A DNA stretch of 64,000 nt from IMG/VR virus record IMGVR_UViG_3300009605_000021, positions 1 to 64,000 of that record; one strand, given 5' to 3'. Both the position numbers and the translations under genes were made by a program. Positions 23,577 through 30,628 of this stretch are shown piece after piece; position 1 is the stretch's first letter; every line of letters starts with the position of its first letter. This DNA is from a virus. The notes under the pieces were generated by a model. It did no database searches, was not told the DNA's origin, and worked only from the letters and a program-made list of their open reading frames with translations.

Positions 23577-24032
23577 TTAATTGTTCTCCCTTATCTCTAC
23601 TGCTGCATAAAAAATAGCAATTGATGTAACAATGCCTGCTACGACTCCTCCAGCGAACCACCAATGAGAGTTTTTGTTTGGCCTGTCTAGAGCAATTTCT
23701 TGGAGCCTGTTAACTTCGTCGTCTTTAATCTTCAGAATTGAATCATATCTCTTTTGCAAAAAGTCAACTTCAATCTTTACCGTAGAAACTAAAAGATCGC
23801 ATCTTATTTTTTCTTTTTCTTCTATATGTCCAATTCTTAATCTGCATTGTTCAAAATTATATTCTTTTTCTGCAATCGATTGAGCAATTGCAGATGAATT
23901 AAAAAGGACTCCTGGAAAAGGAGCTAGTTCACCTTGATTCATTGGTTTAATTTTTGGTGCTTCCTGTGCAAACGCCAACATTGGAAAAGTCACAAGCAAC
24001 AATATTGCTATTATTTTATTCAGAAATATCAA
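23577..24032 (-). CDS. Exported, membrane-anchored protein; spanin candidate
   Basis: 151 residues. The TTG at 24032 has AAAGGAG at nine nt; an earlier TTG at 24038 would be only three nt from it. A signal peptide (FLNKIIAILLLVTFPMLAFA, then QE) is followed by a periplasmic coiled-coil stretch (NFEQCRLRIGHIEEKEKIRC; EVDFLQKRYDSILKIKDDEV) and a C-terminal transmembrane helix (WWFAGGVVAGIVTSIAIFYA). There is no lipobox. In the lysis cassette, overlapping the upstream membrane protein by 17 nt. This two-anchor layout could suit a spanin bridging the membranes or an accessory of the holin, but no homology proves it. Confidence 0.5.
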   Translation of the reverse strand: MIFLNKIIAILLLVTFPMLAFAQEAPKIKPMNQGELAPFPGVLFNSSAIAQSIAEKEYNFEQCRLRIGHIEEKEKIRCDLLVSTVKIEVDFLQKRYDSILKIKDDEVNRLQEIALDRPNKNSHWWFAGGVVAGIVTSIAIFYAAVEIRENN

Positions 24033-24420
24033 AACCAAAGGCTCCTTTAACTAATTCTGCTAATGCTTTCGGATCATCTGCATGATTTTCAACAATTTCT
24101 TTAACTCTCTTTTTTTTATTTCTATCGAGAGTTTCATTGTTCTTTTTTAGTTCTGTCTCAACTTTTTCAATTGTTTCGTTAAAAGCCTTATTTAGCTCTT
24201 CTTTCTTCTTGGTCTCGGCCTCATGAGTTTTGTTAATAACATCAATTTGTTTTTTGTAGCTGTCATTTCTTACTTCTAAGACCCCAATAGCAGCTGCAGA
24301 GTCTCTTTTAAAGAAGACCCAAAGTACAATTGTATATAACAAAGCTATTGGGAAATACCAGTAAGTTTTTAACCAAAGCCAAGTTTTTTTGATAAGAAGT
24401 TTAAAAGCAATCCAATTCAC
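24016..24420 (-). CDS. N-anchored coiled-coil protein; inner-membrane spanin candidate
   Basis: 134 residues from a GTG that overlaps the endolysin stop (GTGA). One N-terminal transmembrane helix (YWYFPIALLYTIVLWVFFKR) precedes a long Lys/Glu coiled coil (about residues 55-110) and a short globular end (DDPKALAELVKGAFGFDISE). This is the layout of Rz-type inner-membrane spanins, and the gene follows the endolysin directly as in classical cassettes. Sequence homology to a known spanin is not visible, so the assignment rests on topology and context. It overlaps the next gene, also membrane-anchored, by 17 nt, recalling nested Rz/Rz1 pairs. Confidence 0.55.
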   Translation of the reverse strand: MNWIAFKLLIKKTWLWLKTYWYFPIALLYTIVLWVFFKRDSAAAIGVLEVRNDSYKKQIDVINKTHEAETKKKEELNKAFNETIEKVETELKKNNETLDRNKKKRVKEIVENHADDPKALAELVKGAFGFDISE

Positions 24421-24839
24421 TTATAAAATCTCCCCTCTCGATCATCCTTTACACCCTTCCCAAGCCAACGAGCTTTTCTTCCCCTGACGTCATAATGAAG
24501 GAATGTCTTGTACAAACCGACTCCGCCTTGCTTCATGAGTCCTTTTTTGATAAGTTCTTCGACAATCTTTTTAATTTCTTGCGGTTCCATCCCTTTTATT
24601 TTTATATCAGCCGCAGAGGCGGTCATATGCTGGCTTCGACGGGCGCCCTTAATCTTACGATTATATTTTGGGCTCCTGTACCCACTGATCACTTTAATCG
24701 GTTTGTCAATATGTTCTCTAAGCACTTGAAGATTTTCAGCCAACTCTTTTACATTATCCATGTGTTCATCTGGGACGTTGCTTCCATCTTTACATCGAAA
24801 TTCTCCCAACGAAAAATTATTTGTAAGTTTATTGCTCAT
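24417..24839 (-). CDS. Endolysin, M15 peptidase family
   Basis: Zinc L,D- or D,D-peptidase expected to cut peptidoglycan cross-bridges at lysis. The sequence NFSLGEFRCKDG, ISGYRSPKYNRKIKGA, RSQHMTASAADIKIKG and LHYDVRGRKARW carries the M15_3 signatures: R-S-P near the substrate pocket, S-x-H with Asp in A-A-D-I as metal ligands, and a C-terminal H-Y-D-V as third ligand. I favour the ATG at 24839 (MSNKLTNNFSLGEF, 140 residues), overlapping the upstream gene by 11 nt; a longer version from 24860 is possible. No signal peptide, so it needs a holin to reach the periplasm; the small membrane protein just upstream is the candidate. Confidence 0.88.
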   Translation of the reverse strand: MSNKLTNNFSLGEFRCKDGSNVPDEHMDNVKELAENLQVLREHIDKPIKVISGYRSPKYNRKIKGARRSQHMTASAADIKIKGMEPQEIKKIVEELIKKGLMKQGGVGLYKTFLHYDVRGRKARWLGKGVKDDREGRFYK

Positions 24840-25044
24840 CGTCAGGTTTCCCATTTCCATGTTTCCAACGCGTTGCGATGTCTGCTAGACCTTGAATACC
24901 AATATACGCCAATGAAACAGCAACCCATTCATCCGGGCCTAGTTTACCTAAAGCCAAAAATGTGGTGGCTGTGGACCAAACTAAAAGTTTGCGGGATGTC
25001 CATCTTTCTAAATATTTGTCCATAAAAGCCTTTACTCTAGCCAT
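24829..25044 (-). CDS. Small membrane protein, holin candidate
   Basis: 71 residues. A basic N-terminus (MARVKAFMDKYLERWTSRK) is followed by two hydrophobic stretches (LLVWSTATTFLALGKLG and EWVAVSLAYIGIQGLADIAT) and a charged tail (RWKHGNGKPDDEQ). Size, two helices and the polar tail fit holins that use a Trp/Gly-rich second helix, and it directly precedes and overlaps the endolysin gene. AAAGGAGAA gives a strong ribosome site. Homology to a named holin family is not certain. Confidence 0.65.
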   Translation of the reverse strand: MARVKAFMDKYLERWTSRKLLVWSTATTFLALGKLGPDEWVAVSLAYIGIQGLADIATRWKHGNGKPDDEQ

Positions 25045-25074
25045 AATATTTTCTCCTTTAATATAATATTTAGT

Positions 25075-25281
25075 TTATTTGTCTAAAAACATCTCATATT
25101 CTAGTACACCTTCGCTCAATTTATCAATAACATATTGTTTTTCGTTGTATGAAGCGAATTCATCTTTATAGGTATCTAAAAGTTGAGATGCCAATTCAGC
25201 AATCCTTTCTAATTTAGCGTTCTTTTTTATAAGATCCTCTAGTGACAGTTCACTAGTAGTAAGTTTCTCAGCTGTTTGCAT
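25075..25281 (-). CDS. Small helical protein, unknown
   Basis: 68 residues from the ATG at 25281 (MQTAEKLTTSELSLEDLIKK), chosen because AAGGAGGAA lies nine nt upstream; a longer frame to 25341 would run into the Mre11-Rad50 gene. The protein is helical and acidic, with a leucine/alanine-rich central helix (NAKLERIAELASQLLDTYKD) and a second helix (YVIDKLSEGVLEYEMFLDK). No known motif. It follows the recombination gene by 16 nt, so it may be an early or middle gene. A box of the ATATTTAG type lies in the gap after it. Confidence 0.55.
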   Translation of the reverse strand: MQTAEKLTTSELSLEDLIKKNAKLERIAELASQLLDTYKDEFASYNEKQYVIDKLSEGVLEYEMFLDK

Positions 25282-25297
25282 TGTGTATGTTTCCTCC

Positions 25298-28200
25298 TTA
25301 ATAATTAACATAAGCAAAGTCACCTTTCTTCTCAATCTCAATTGTCATATCTACACAGTCTTTCAGTGTATCCAAGTGAGAAATGAGAAGAACAGTTTTG
25401 AAGTACGATTTGACCATATCTAAAATTCGTATAAAACCTTCCATGTTTTCTTCGTCCAAAGCCGTTGCAGGCTCGTCTAATATAAATAGATCTGGTTTTG
25501 GCAAACTTGACACATTTAATAGTGCCAAACGAATTGCCATCGCTGCAATTGTCTTTTCTGAACCCGATCCTAATTCAATTGGTCTCGCATCAAATTTGGG
25601 GTGTTTAATAAATATTTCAAGTTTCTTATCTTCCGCTTCGAAGAAAACCTGAAAATCGACAATGTTCGCCAACACTTTTGCAACTTCCGCATTAATAATT
25701 GGAAGCCGCTTTTTAATTATATCATAAGCAATACCATTCGAATGCACACATCTCATAAACAAATCATAAGCAGCATATTCTTCGCGGAGATCGTGAAGCT
25801 CTTGTTTGTTGTTTTCGAGATTTGTTAGCATCTGCTCAATTGAACCATGTTCTTTAGAAAGTTCAATAAGGCGATCTTGACATTCTGACAAATTTTCTTT
25901 TTCTTTTATTGTAGCTCTCAAAAGATTGTCTTTCTGAAAGTTTAAAGCTTCCAAGTTCTCAATTGACAATTTGTTCTTATTATATTCTATTACCTTTTCA
26001 TTTAGTTGTTCAATCTCTTTTTTAAATCCAACAATTTTTGTTTTATTTTTTTGTATCTCCAATTCATAAGAAGAAATTTCGGAATTTAATTGATTTTGTT
26101 TTTCAACAAGTTTATTATGTTTTTCAATGTGTTCTTCAATCTTTTCTGGGTTCAATTCTTGAATTTCATTGGAAGTTTCTATTTCTGTATTTCTTAATTC
26201 GGCAATTTCTTGTTTTACTTCATCAAGTTGTTTCAAGGCTCCGTAGGCATCCTTAATAAATTTGCAATGAGAAAATTCCTCTCCGCAAGGAACTTCTCCT
26301 AGGAGTGATGCTTTGTCTTCTTTAACTTTTAGTTTGGTTTCATGCAATTTGACATCATTGCAAATTAAATTTAGTTGATTTTGCTTTTCAATAACAATAG
26401 ATTTATTATTTTTAGTTTCTTCGATATCAAAATCATCATCTAAAAAGCTTACAATTTTATCTAAAAGCTCGTTGTTGTTTCCGATATTTTCGAAAAACTT
26501 TTTATTCCTTCCAGTTAATAAATCTTTTTCTTTCTTATTTTCTTCTAAAGATTTTTCTATTTCATCTATATCAATCATTTCGACTGGAATAATGTTTATT
26601 CTTTCATTGATATCATCGATTTGCAATTGATAGGAATCAATCTTTCCTGCTAGTTCCTCACAAGCACTTTCTTGACTTTTATTTTCATTTTCAATTGCAA
26701 CAAGTTTTTTACTAACCTCTTCGATTTGTTTATCGAATTCTGTGCCTTCTAATCTTTTAAGCATGCCTCTTAAATCGGAGACATCGTCTTTTGCTAATTT
26801 AAATTTGCGCTCAAACATTTCTAGATCAAGAAATTTAGCAAGAATTTCTTTTCTTCTCGTCGAACCCTCGCTGATAAATATAAGAGATCCCAATTGCGAA
26901 GCCATTGATGTGAAAAGAAAATCATCTATCGTCCCAAACATCTTTCTTATGTTTCTGTCAGTGTCGTTTCTTGACAAGCCATTTAAACTAATATTTTCTC
27001 CGACAACTTCATCTCGCATAGAGAAGTCTATATCTGTCTTTGCTTCAACTGTTGTGCTACCGTGAAGTTTTTTTTCATATTTTTCTGAGGTTCTTTCAAT
27101 CTCATAAATGTTGTGATCAATAACAATCTCAGCTTTGCCGCGACAATTATCTTTTGTTTGATTAATCAAATGAAGATTCTTGCGATTGTTCTTGGACGTC
27201 GAATTATAAATTGTATATAACAAACTATCGATAATGCTTGATTTGCCTGAAAAGTTCTTTCCAAATATACCAACAACTCCATTTAAATTTTCAAAATTAA
27301 TTTTATTCTTTTCGCCATAATTGAATAGATTGTCCCATTCAATGCTTTTAAGTTTCCAATTGATATTTCTCGCCACTTCTTCGTCTTCTTCAACGACAGT
27401 ACTATATTTCTTGTTAAGCTCCAGAACTTTTTCTATTACTTCATCATTGGGATCATAATCTTTAAGATAATCTTTTATAAGTCTTTTTTGAACCGCCATA
27501 TCTCGCAGATTTTCTTGAAAGATGCCCTTAATAGAATCAGACATATCGGCTCCGTCACTGGTAGCTCTATTTAAGAATGTCACACTTTCTGGTTTAAATT
27601 TGGCCTTTGCTACATCGACCGCTTTCTTTAGTATGTCCAATGAAAGATTATTGTTGGAAACCAAACGAAGGCGGGCGCTGGTTGGGATTTGTATTTTGTT
27701 TGGTATTTTCCCTTTTGGTGAAAGCTGAATTGTAATGAAGGGTTTTGGATTTACAAAGGAAACATGCTTACAAGTGAATTTGTCTTTATCTTGAATGTCC
27801 CATATCAATAAACCTTTATCATTTGATTCTCCTTGATTCTGTTGAACTGTGCTACCAGGATAGCGGATTCTGCCTTTCAGGTCCAACACTTGATTTGTTT
27901 TGTGAATATCACCGAGAAAAGCAAAATCAAATTTATCAAAAATTGATATATCATTTTCTCCATATTCCATTGTCCAGCCAAGATCAGTTTTAACTCCATG
28001 GATAGATCCATGATAAAGAGCAATGTTAATTTTGTTTTCATCAGTTGGCTCAACCCAATTGTCTTCATCAAAAATTGAAAGTACATTCAAGGCAAGTTTG
28101 TCGCCCAACATGACCTCACCAGATGCCTTCAGGAGGCACAGAAACGGGTGTTCTAGGGCCTCAACGATAGGAGTGATGGCATCTTGCCTATTTGAGTTTC

Positions 28201-28453
28201 TAAGGTTGCCATCGTGGTTTCCTGGGATTATGTAGGTGGGTGCAATATCCGCTAAATTCTTGAGAAAGTTTGATGCCATCTCGAAATATTCAGGACTCAG
28301 TTGGGTTTTTGTATGCGCGAGATCTCCACAATGAATAATATAGTCAACTTTCTCTTCTCGCAGTCTGTCGTATATCTGATCAAAAATTATACGATATTCA
28401 TAGTGGTATTTTAAGTTGCGGATATGCGTATCCGCAAGATGGGCGAACTTCAT
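25298..28453 (-). CDS. Fused Mre11-Rad50 recombination nuclease (gp47-gp46)
   Basis: Single chain of 1051 residues joining the two subunits of the SbcCD/Mre11-Rad50 complex, which T4 makes as separate gp47 and gp46 for resection of DNA ends in recombination-dependent replication. Nuclease part (1-340): ADTHIRN (Asp8, His10), HCGDLAHT, IPGNHDGN, YHGSIHG and LGDIHK are the metallophosphoesterase motifs. ATPase part (about 365-1051): P-loop GIFGKNFSGKSS (about residues 393-403), two long coiled coils, a hook-like segment PCGEEFSHCKF with cysteines seven positions apart instead of C-x-x-C, signature LGSGSEK, Walker B LFILDEPATALDEEN and LISHLD. A sigma70-type promoter lies just upstream; AGGAG precedes the ATG by five nt. 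Confidence 0.93.
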   Translation of the reverse strand: MKFAHLADTHIRNLKYHYEYRIIFDQIYDRLREEKVDYIIHCGDLAHTKTQLSPEYFEMASNFLKNLADIAPTYIIPGNHDGNLRNSNRQDAITPIVEALEHPFLCLLKASGEVMLGDKLALNVLSIFDEDNWVEPTDENKINIALYHGSIHGVKTDLGWTMEYGENDISIFDKFDFAFLGDIHKTNQVLDLKGRIRYPGSTVQQNQGESNDKGLLIWDIQDKDKFTCKHVSFVNPKPFITIQLSPKGKIPNKIQIPTSARLRLVSNNNLSLDILKKAVDVAKAKFKPESVTFLNRATSDGADMSDSIKGIFQENLRDMAVQKRLIKDYLKDYDPNDEVIEKVLELNKKYSTVVEEDEEVARNINWKLKSIEWDNLFNYGEKNKINFENLNGVVGIFGKNFSGKSSIIDSLLYTIYNSTSKNNRKNLHLINQTKDNCRGKAEIVIDHNIYEIERTSEKYEKKLHGSTTVEAKTDIDFSMRDEVVGENISLNGLSRNDTDRNIRKMFGTIDDFLFTSMASQLGSLIFISEGSTRRKEILAKFLDLEMFERKFKLAKDDVSDLRGMLKRLEGTEFDKQIEEVSKKLVAIENENKSQESACEELAGKIDSYQLQIDDINERINIIPVEMIDIDEIEKSLEENKKEKDLLTGRNKKFFENIGNNNELLDKIVSFLDDDFDIEETKNNKSIVIEKQNQLNLICNDVKLHETKLKVKEDKASLLGEVPCGEEFSHCKFIKDAYGALKQLDEVKQEIAELRNTEIETSNEIQELNPEKIEEHIEKHNKLVEKQNQLNSEISSYELEIQKNKTKIVGFKKEIEQLNEKVIEYNKNKLSIENLEALNFQKDNLLRATIKEKENLSECQDRLIELSKEHGSIEQMLTNLENNKQELHDLREEYAAYDLFMRCVHSNGIAYDIIKKRLPIINAEVAKVLANIVDFQVFFEAEDKKLEIFIKHPKFDARPIELGSGSEKTIAAMAIRLALLNVSSLPKPDLFILDEPATALDEENMEGFIRILDMVKSYFKTVLLISHLDTLKDCVDMTIEIEKKGDFAYVNY

Positions 28454-28479
28454 CGGTCTCCTATTTTGCCTCTCTTGTT

Positions 28480-28508
28480 ACTATAGCACAAAGTATTTTA
28501 CTTGTCAA
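28480..28508 (-). promoter_or_regulatory. Sigma70-type promoter for Mre11-Rad50 gene
   Basis: On the minus strand TTGACA (28503-28508) and TATAGT (28480-28485) are separated by exactly 17 nt. The predicted start of transcription is about 28473, some 20 nt before the ATG at 28453. It is the best host-type promoter found in the window and suggests early expression of the recombination gene independent of the structural genes upstream. Confidence 0.8.
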
Positions 28509-28517
28509 CTATTATTT

Positions 28518-28772
28518 TTAATAACCGCTCTTCCATGCGTCTGGATTTTCTCGGGTTTGGCGCCATTCGTTAATCATGTTTTTAAAGACATCTATGATAT
28601 TATTTTCAAGGTCTTCTCTTTGTTCTGGTGACGCTTCTTCATATAATGCACGCAATGGTTGAAACGCTGCAGAGATTTGAGGACCACGTTCAAGAAGAAG
28701 TTCATTATCGCTACTAGTACGTGCAAGTTCTTCTTGAATAATTTGTTTAAGTCTTTCAGTCGAGATCTTCAT
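28518..28772 (-). CDS. Tagged small protein (84 aa), putative head cargo
   Basis: 84 residues starting MKISTERLKQIIQEELARTS, a variant of the recurrent targeting-like module (x-L-K-Q-I-I-x-E-E-L). The rest is an acidic helical domain (PQISAAFQPLRALYEEASPE; NNIIDVFKNMINEWRQTREN) ending AWKSGY. No enzymatic motif. It overlaps the upstream gene by 17 nt and forms a four-gene set with 28756-29690. No L/I-x-E|A/G site directly follows the module (I-Q-E is followed by E), so cleavage is less clear here than in the others. Confidence 0.55.
   Translation of the reverse strand: MKISTERLKQIIQEELARTSSDNELLLERGPQISAAFQPLRALYEEASPEQREDLENNIIDVFKNMINEWRQTRENPDAWKSGY
28713..28772 (-). repeat. Targeting-like module in 84-aa protein
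   Basis: Encodes MKISTERLKQIIQEELARTS at the N-terminus. Part of its DNA (CTTAAACAAATTATTCAAGA on the coding strand) matches other copies closely. Confidence 0.65.
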
Positions 28773-28950
28773 TTTCTATTTCTTTTATTTGTTGTTGAAT
28801 GTAAGAGGCAGCTTTAAAAAAGATGCTCTTTGCTAAACTATAATCGCCATTTGTATTTTTTAGAGTTGAAGCAACAACCTCTTTTGCGAAATGTTCGACA
28901 ATAGCTTTTTTATCGCCTTCACTCAAATTATCTGTTGTGTTTAATTTCAT
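28756..28950 (-). CDS. Small helical protein (64 aa), unknown
   Basis: 64 residues from the ATG at 28950, which overlaps the stop of the Cys-rich gene (ATGA); a longer frame to 29049 would cover that gene and is rejected. It starts MKLNTTDNLSEGDKKAIVEH and has helices FAKEVVASTLKNTNGDYSLA and SIFFKAASYIQQQIKEIENE. The N-terminal MKL resembles the tagged proteins, but the module itself is absent. Function unknown. Confidence 0.55.
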   Translation of the reverse strand: MKLNTTDNLSEGDKKAIVEHFAKEVVASTLKNTNGDYSLAKSIFFKAASYIQQQIKEIENEDLD

Positions 28951-29096
28951 TTCTCTTTCCTCGGGCGGCCTCTTCGGCGTACTAATTTTATAGTATTGCA
29001 TTTGCCAACACAGTTCTTGCAAGAACAACAGCCGCAACAACAACAGCAATGACTTGAATTAAAAAGATTTGCTAATCTATGTAAAAGATTTTTCAT
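28947..29096 (-). CDS. Cys-rich mini-protein with C-terminal AT-hook
   Basis: 49 residues, read directly from the sequence: ATG at 29096 with GGGAGG eleven nt upstream, stop TGA overlapping the next ATG. The N-terminus MKNLLHRLANLFNSS could form an amphipathic helix. Then HCCCCCGCCSCKNCVGKC packs ten cysteines into residues 17-33, as in a metallothionein or metal-cluster site. The C-terminus RRRGRPRKEK is a textbook AT-hook (R-G-R-P core flanked by basic residues), which binds the minor groove of AT-rich DNA. I know no named family with this pair of features. It lies in the four-gene set between primase and Mre11-Rad50. The run of TGT/TGC codons could also be prone to slippage. Confidence 0.7.
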   Translation of the reverse strand: MKNLLHRLANLFNSSHCCCCCGCCSCKNCVGKCNTIKLVRRRGRPRKEK

Positions 29097-29099
29097 AGT

Positions 29100-29690
29100 T
29101 TATGTTGCCTCCCGATTCGTGTAAGTTGGCTCAACATCTTCTATTTCAATTCCGCGAGATTGTTCAAGAACTTGTACCACAAGTTCTTCTGTGTTCTCGC
29201 CCAAATCATATAACTCATCAACAGCTTGTTTTTCTTCGTCCGTTAATGTTACTTCTTGCCATTCACCATTTGCAAACACATTCCAACGACGTGGATGAAG
29301 TCCTAATCCGCCTTCAGACAATTTTTTAAGCTCTTCCTTAATAATTTGTTTCAATCGCGACTTTGTTAATTTTAATTTGCCTTCGGGCATAAAACCTGGA
29401 TCGAGTTCATCTTCTTCCGAACTTACAGGCATGCCTCCAGCATTAGTGTCAATAGAAATTCTGGCTTTACCTGGTATTACTTCTGGTGTCATTTCTTTTG
29501 AAATTTCCCTTGTACTGAGGTGGTCAAGTAACTCCGCAAATGAATCTTGAAATTCAGCGCGGACTCGACGGGTTTCCCCATATAAATTATTTATATCTAG
29601 TCTGTTTTGCGCAATTAACTGTGAATCAGTCATATTCTCGGAAAACGCTTCTTGAATAATTTGCCTTAGTTGCGTTTTAGTTAGTTTCAC
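29100..29690 (-). CDS. Double-tagged protein (196 aa), putative head cargo
   Basis: 196 residues from a GTG at 29690 that overlaps the primase stop (GTGA). Module copy one is KLTKTQLRQIIQEAF at the N-terminus; copy two is LKLTKSRLKQIIKEEL then KKLSEGG at residues 106-128. Both contain sites of T4 prohead-protease type: I-Q-E|A after copy one and L-S-E|G after copy two. Between them is an acidic helical region (EFQDSFAELLDHLSTREISK) and a loop; after copy two a short domain (WNVFANGEWQEVTLTDEEKQ, AVDELYDLGENTEELVVQVL). An internal ATG at 29390 just before copy two could allow a shorter product. No enzymatic motif. It sits among DNA-replication genes, far from the head cluster. Confidence 0.6.
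   Translation of the reverse strand: MKLTKTQLRQIIQEAFSENMTDSQLIAQNRLDINNLYGETRRVRAEFQDSFAELLDHLSTREISKEMTPEVIPGKARISIDTNAGGMPVSSEEDELDPGFMPEGKLKLTKSRLKQIIKEELKKLSEGGLGLHPRRWNVFANGEWQEVTLTDEEKQAVDELYDLGENTEELVVQVLEQSRGIEIEDVEPTYTNREAT
29307..29375 (-). repeat. Targeting-like module, second copy in 196-aa protein
   Basis: Encodes LKLTKSRLKQIIKEEL then KKLSEGG. L-S-E|G fits the specificity of T4-type prohead proteases. Confidence 0.7.
29646..29690 (-). repeat. Targeting-like module, N-terminal copy in 196-aa protein
   Basis: GTG start followed by KLTKTQLRQIIQEA. I-Q-E|A fits prohead protease specificity and recalls the T4 CTS, which also ends in E-A. Confidence 0.7.
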
Positions 29691-30628
29691 TTTATCTCTC
29701 CTAAAACTTTGTATAATAAGTAGTCACTAGAGCCACATAGTACCGCTTCCTTTTTTCGCTTTAGAAATTCTTCTTTTGTCATCGAGCCAATATCATCGTA
29801 ACCTGCTGTGTTAATTTTATATACTTCATTTCCATAGTTCAATAAATCTTTTATTATTCTTTTTGATTTATTCTCGGCATCACTGTCTAACCCAATATAA
29901 ATTGGTGTATCATTTTTTATAATTGTTTGAAATAAATTTGAATTCTCGCGCAAAGTAGAACCAAGAATTGGAATAGCGTTTGGGCCAGCAATTATTGCAT
30001 CAAAAATTCCTTCAACAATTATCAAGTCCTGATCAAAATCCAAATAGAGTTCATTGAATATTATATCTTTTGAAACCGGAGGGTTTAAATATTTCTTCCA
30101 ACTTCCATTGAATGTTCTCGCAACAAAATAATTTACATAACCTTCTTTGTCAAAGGATGGAATAATAATTCTGTTATTATATTCGCCTCGCATACAACAT
30201 CCAACTTTCCAACGAATTATATCTTTCTTTGTTATCCCTCTATTCTCCAAATAATTTAGAGCGGGCATCATCGCTAAAGAAAGATTTTCATTAGCAAGAG
30301 ACACAAATTCTTTTGGCAAATCAAATCTTTGTAATGGTATAATTTCAATTTCTTCTGAAAATAAATCATCAAATTTTGTTATATCTTCTCGGCCATTTAG
30401 TTTGTCCCACTTTTGGAGCGCTCGGAAGTCTCCATACTTTCTTACAAGGCGGCGAATAGAACGACCATATTGGTCACAAATCCAACATTTAAAAGCGTCT
30501 TTCTCTAAATTGATAGAAAGTTTACGCTTATGGTGTTTACATGTTGGACAATAAAAAAGATGCTCATCATTTGAATTATGATAACCACCAAATATCTTTT
30601 TTAGGAGTTGGAGTTTTTCTCCTTCCAT
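29687..30628 (-). CDS. DNA primase, DnaG/gp61-like
   Basis: 313 residues, enzyme that lays RNA primers for lagging-strand synthesis. Zinc-binding domain: FYCPTCKHH and FKCWICDQYG give C27-x-x-C30 and C48-x-x-C51. Catalytic TOPRIM domain: LIIVEGIFDAIIAGPNAIP holds the conserved Glu, and YIGLDSDAENKSKRIIKDL the D-x-D pair. The middle segment YLENRGITKKDIIRWKVGCC and NRIIIPSFDKEGYVNYFVAR is the usual core of DnaG-type primases. Length is close to T4 gp61 (342). It overlaps the RuvC-like gene by 28 nt upstream and the tagged protein downstream by 4 nt. No helicase is in the window. Confidence 0.88.
   Translation of the reverse strand: MEGEKLQLLKKIFGGYHNSNDEHLFYCPTCKHHKRKLSINLEKDAFKCWICDQYGRSIRRLVRKYGDFRALQKWDKLNGREDITKFDDLFSEEIEIIPLQRFDLPKEFVSLANENLSLAMMPALNYLENRGITKKDIIRWKVGCCMRGEYNNRIIIPSFDKEGYVNYFVARTFNGSWKKYLNPPVSKDIIFNELYLDFDQDLIIVEGIFDAIIAGPNAIPILGSTLRENSNLFQTIIKNDTPIYIGLDSDAENKSKRIIKDLLNYGNEVYKINTAGYDDIGSMTKEEFLKRKKEAVLCGSSDYLLYKVLGEIK

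Noticed and set aside
28951-29049. N-terminal extension of the 64-residue protein to 29049
   Set aside because: It would read the Cys-rich/AT-hook gene in another frame; the ATG at 28950 has its own ribosome site and ATGA coupling.
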